A DNA stretch of 64,000 nt from Emydura subglobosa (taxonomy: Eukaryota > Chordata > Testudines > Chelidae). Both the position numbers and the translations under genes were made by a program. Location of the stretch: contig ML680098.1 in assembly GCA_007922225.1 (NCBI GenBank), positions 1,364,001 to 1,428,000 on the forward strand, read 5' to 3'. Position 1 is the first letter of the stretch. Every line of letters begins with the position of its first letter. Below, piece after piece: positions 61,641 through 64,000 of the stretch. The notes beneath the pieces are model-generated. The model was not told where the DNA came from, did no database searches, and saw only the letters and a list, made by a program, of their open reading frames with translations.

Positions 61641-63722
61641 GCTAAAGAATTAACTTAATGTTGCTGAGGCGGGGATAGATTTAAAAAATCTCTCTCTCCG
61701 CTGTCCCCCAACTCATACTTTTCCAAGTTTGGGCGTGCATTTAAAATAACGAAGCAGTTGTAAAAAAGATCAGGGAGTCATTAGTATATGATTGAAACCA
61801 GGCAGTTATATCTATGTGGCCCACGGTGAATTATTGTGTAAACATAATCTTGGATTAGTTATTTGTGCCAGTTACAAGGTATCTTGGCACACTGTCTAAG
61901 CTTGTAAAAAGGAGGCTTCTGAAAACTAGAGTGTCTTGAATTGCTGTATAAACACAAGAACAGATCTACATCTATATCTGGATAATGTAGATCTTTGTAC
62001 AGAAGAGAAATTCTCATGCGCTGGGAATCATCATACTGAGCCACACTGAAGCAGGTTACTATGCCCAACATGAGTACACCATGCTAGCTTAATAGCCATT
62101 TTATATTTTGAAGTTAGCTTTTAGTTCACTGATAACAAACACTGCATGGCATTTTTATCCAATCGTTACTTCATAACATGTTCACTAAAGGCTAAAGCCA
62201 TCAAAAATGTTTAACCTAATGAATTTCCACCCATGTTTCAAAGAACTCCGACTAACCTTTCTGCAGTACTTGTCTCATTACCTACATAAAGTAATTTCAG
62301 GGCCTCTTCAAGAATCCAACATGATTTTATCAGTGATAACCATCACTATCTATCCAGATTTTTATACTCCGATCATCCCTGAAGAATGAGTGCCTAGTGC
62401 CTACATCAAAAGAGCATTCTTTATGTTACCTAAACATGTTACCTAAACAAGAAGGAGCCTAGCTGTTCGTGTGACCCATTAACACTATTTGAATGTGGTC
62501 TTTAATGGCTTTGTTCAGCAGCTGCCCCTCAAGATGCATTCCCCAAGGGCTTCTTCAATCGTGAGCTTGTGATGAGAACAGGCAGCAGAATCTGGCTCAC
62601 AGTTAGAAACTGACCCACCTAGAACTTCCATACTTCTTAAAGGAGGAATGACCAAAATGTCTTGAGTCTATCCTACTTCCACCCCTCTTCCTTTTTAAGG
62701 CTATTTAAAGACATAGTGCTGTTCTATGACAGAGAACATTTAAAAGCACATGAGCAACAAATACATGTGTAAGTTTGCAGCACAACAGCAAGCACTTCTT
62801 TAAAAGTTATAATCACATCATCTATTGAACTTGCAATAGAGATTGAAAATCCAAGCACGGGGCAAGGCATTCAAAACCCAACCCAACCCTAGCATTAAGA
62901 AATACATGTTTGAAGAAGTGCTTGGCTGACCAGAAAGGTTTCTGGAGACAAATAAACTAACTCCTTAACCTTGTTTGAAACAGAAGATTATGATTTGCCT
63001 TAAAACCAGATACAGAAGTGATTCAGGACTCAGACATGAGCTGCCGTAAGCAACCAAACGGGGGAGTAAAGGGACAAAAGGCATTCTCTTCACTTGCTCC
63101 CTTTCAGCGGCTACCCTTAGGGCCGGTCAGCGCATGGTACAGGAGAGCAACCATTGCCGGGCGGCTACCGCACAGGCAGATGGAGAGTGGGCAGAAACAA
63201 GTTTCCACCTGGACACCAGAGCACCAGTTCGCATGGAGAGGGATGATAAATGATGCCAGCTTGGCACAGATTACTATGCCCTAGGAGCAAGGGGGAAGCA
63301 GGCTCTGAATTGTGACTTTCTCAGTCCATGGTCTGCCCCTGGGGCAGTGCAACTATGGTGACTTCAGGGTCTCTGGTGATTTCAGGATCTAGTCCTTAAT
63401 ATACAGGCTCACCGGTCCAAAGAAAAAAAAAAACCAAATCAGATGCTTAAACGGTCTATTCTCTTGAGAGAAGCTTGGCCCCGTGAAAGCACCCTCCCTA
63501 GGAAGAAGGTATGGCTTGCGTGTCATGCAGCTGCCTACAACAGGTTTTCTCAGCAAGCCAAGAGTGCCTGTCGTCTCAGCTGGGGTGATTCAGTTCATGT
63601 AACAATGCATGAAACGATGACATGTGCTGTGAAAGCGGTTTGCCCTTCCCTCTCCCTCCCCTCCCTCGCCATCTCTCAGAAATGAAGCACATTCTGCAGA
63701 TGATAGTATGACACAAACTTAC

Positions 63723-63971
63723 ATCCAGTGAGGGCTCCGGCATGTCAGATGCTCCCTGTCCACCAGCCTGACCTTCTAAGGCTGAGGAGGGATTAAAGGT
63801 CAGGTCACTGTGTGGATGGTTGCTAGAAGCGGCCTGTGGCGGCTGCCGGGACTGCTGGGTAGGAGGACCACTGTGATGTAATGGCTGCCCTGACTGGCTG
63901 CTGGGGTGAGGTACGTGCAAACCTTGCTGCATGGAACTATGGGATTGATCAGTGCTGCCAGGATGAGGGAT
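63723..63971 (-). CDS. ZMIZ1: ZMIZ1 penultimate coding exon (partial gene)
   Basis: The 249-nt exon (83 codons, phase 0 at both ends) is flanked by AG at 63973-63972 and GT at 63722-63721. It encodes [20 protein letters not shown], a Pro/Gln/His-rich stretch with SGQPLHHSG and SRQPPQAA, then [20 protein letters not shown] and SDMPEPSLD. This is the C-terminal proline-rich transactivation region of ZMIZ1 (ZIMP10), a PIAS-like coactivator of androgen receptor, SMAD and Notch signalling in the nucleus (family knowledge). The MIZ/SP-RING finger and earlier exons lie beyond the window. Recognition rests on near-identity to the vertebrate protein as I know it. Confidence 0.95.
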
Positions 63972-64000
63972 CTGCGAAGGAGGAAAAAAGCAGGAAAAGA

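Larger units (their letters stand above)
60156..63722 (-). other. ZMIZ1: Last intron of ZMIZ1
   Basis: This intron is bounded by GT and AG. It is mostly unremarkable AT-rich DNA with a short CR1 3' fragment (about 60340-60440) and a MIR-like piece (about 61555-61640). Short open frames within it show no recognisable domain. Confidence 0.85.

Overview
This window is vertebrate nuclear DNA, most likely from a turtle. It carries two intron-containing genes in a repeat-rich background. The turtle assignment is an inference from two things. The first is the repeats: CR1 LINEs of the kind common in turtle genomes, a tail repeat common in turtles, MIR/CORE-type SINEs, many hAT-like MITEs and a DIRS-type tyrosine-recombinase retrotransposon. 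The second is the gene order ZMIZ1-PPIF, the same neighbours in the same relative orientation as in human. No bacterial genes, CRISPR arrays, rRNAs or tRNAs were recognised.

Genes. Both lie on the minus strand. PPIF (mitochondrial cyclophilin D) is complete from 24227 to 13919 in six coding exons. All splice sites are GT/AG, and the spliced frame encodes 190 residues. Its first exon lies in a CpG island (about 23.57-24.48 kb) with a TATA-like box near 24350. The end of ZMIZ1 (a PIAS-like zinc-finger coactivator) is at the right edge. Its last two coding exons are 63971-63723 and 60155-60048, followed by a 3' UTR of about 4.3 kb that reaches a candidate poly(A) signal at 55737. The two genes are separated by about 31 kb with no other gene recognised. 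ZCCHC24, the next gene beyond PPIF in human, was not recognised in the left 13 kb.

Mobile DNA. The main accessory feature is a DIRS-like retrotransposon at about 34.17-40.26 kb, minus strand. Its order is 5' ITR, gag with a zinc-finger-like start, RT/RNase H, tyrosine recombinase, internal complementary region (ICR), 3' ITR. It is decayed by in-frame stops and frameshifts, but the recombinase is close to open and the ITR/ICR structure is clear. The central part of the terminal repeat is in the wrong relative orientation between the two ends, and this is the most unusual structure in the window. The element sits inside a MIR-like SINE that a second repeat also interrupts.

Other repeats: CR1 pieces at 10.03-10.92, 41.86-42.63, 48.6-49.07 (minus), 50.44-51.70, 53.44-53.63 and 60.34-60.44 kb; an RTE-like LINE 3' end at 52.44-53.16 kb; hAT-like MITEs at 5.90-6.30, 27.26-27.62, 45.85-45.96 and 55.1-55.23 kb; and a scattered set of short hairpin repeats. 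The rest is intronic or intergenic sequence, described stretch by stretch.
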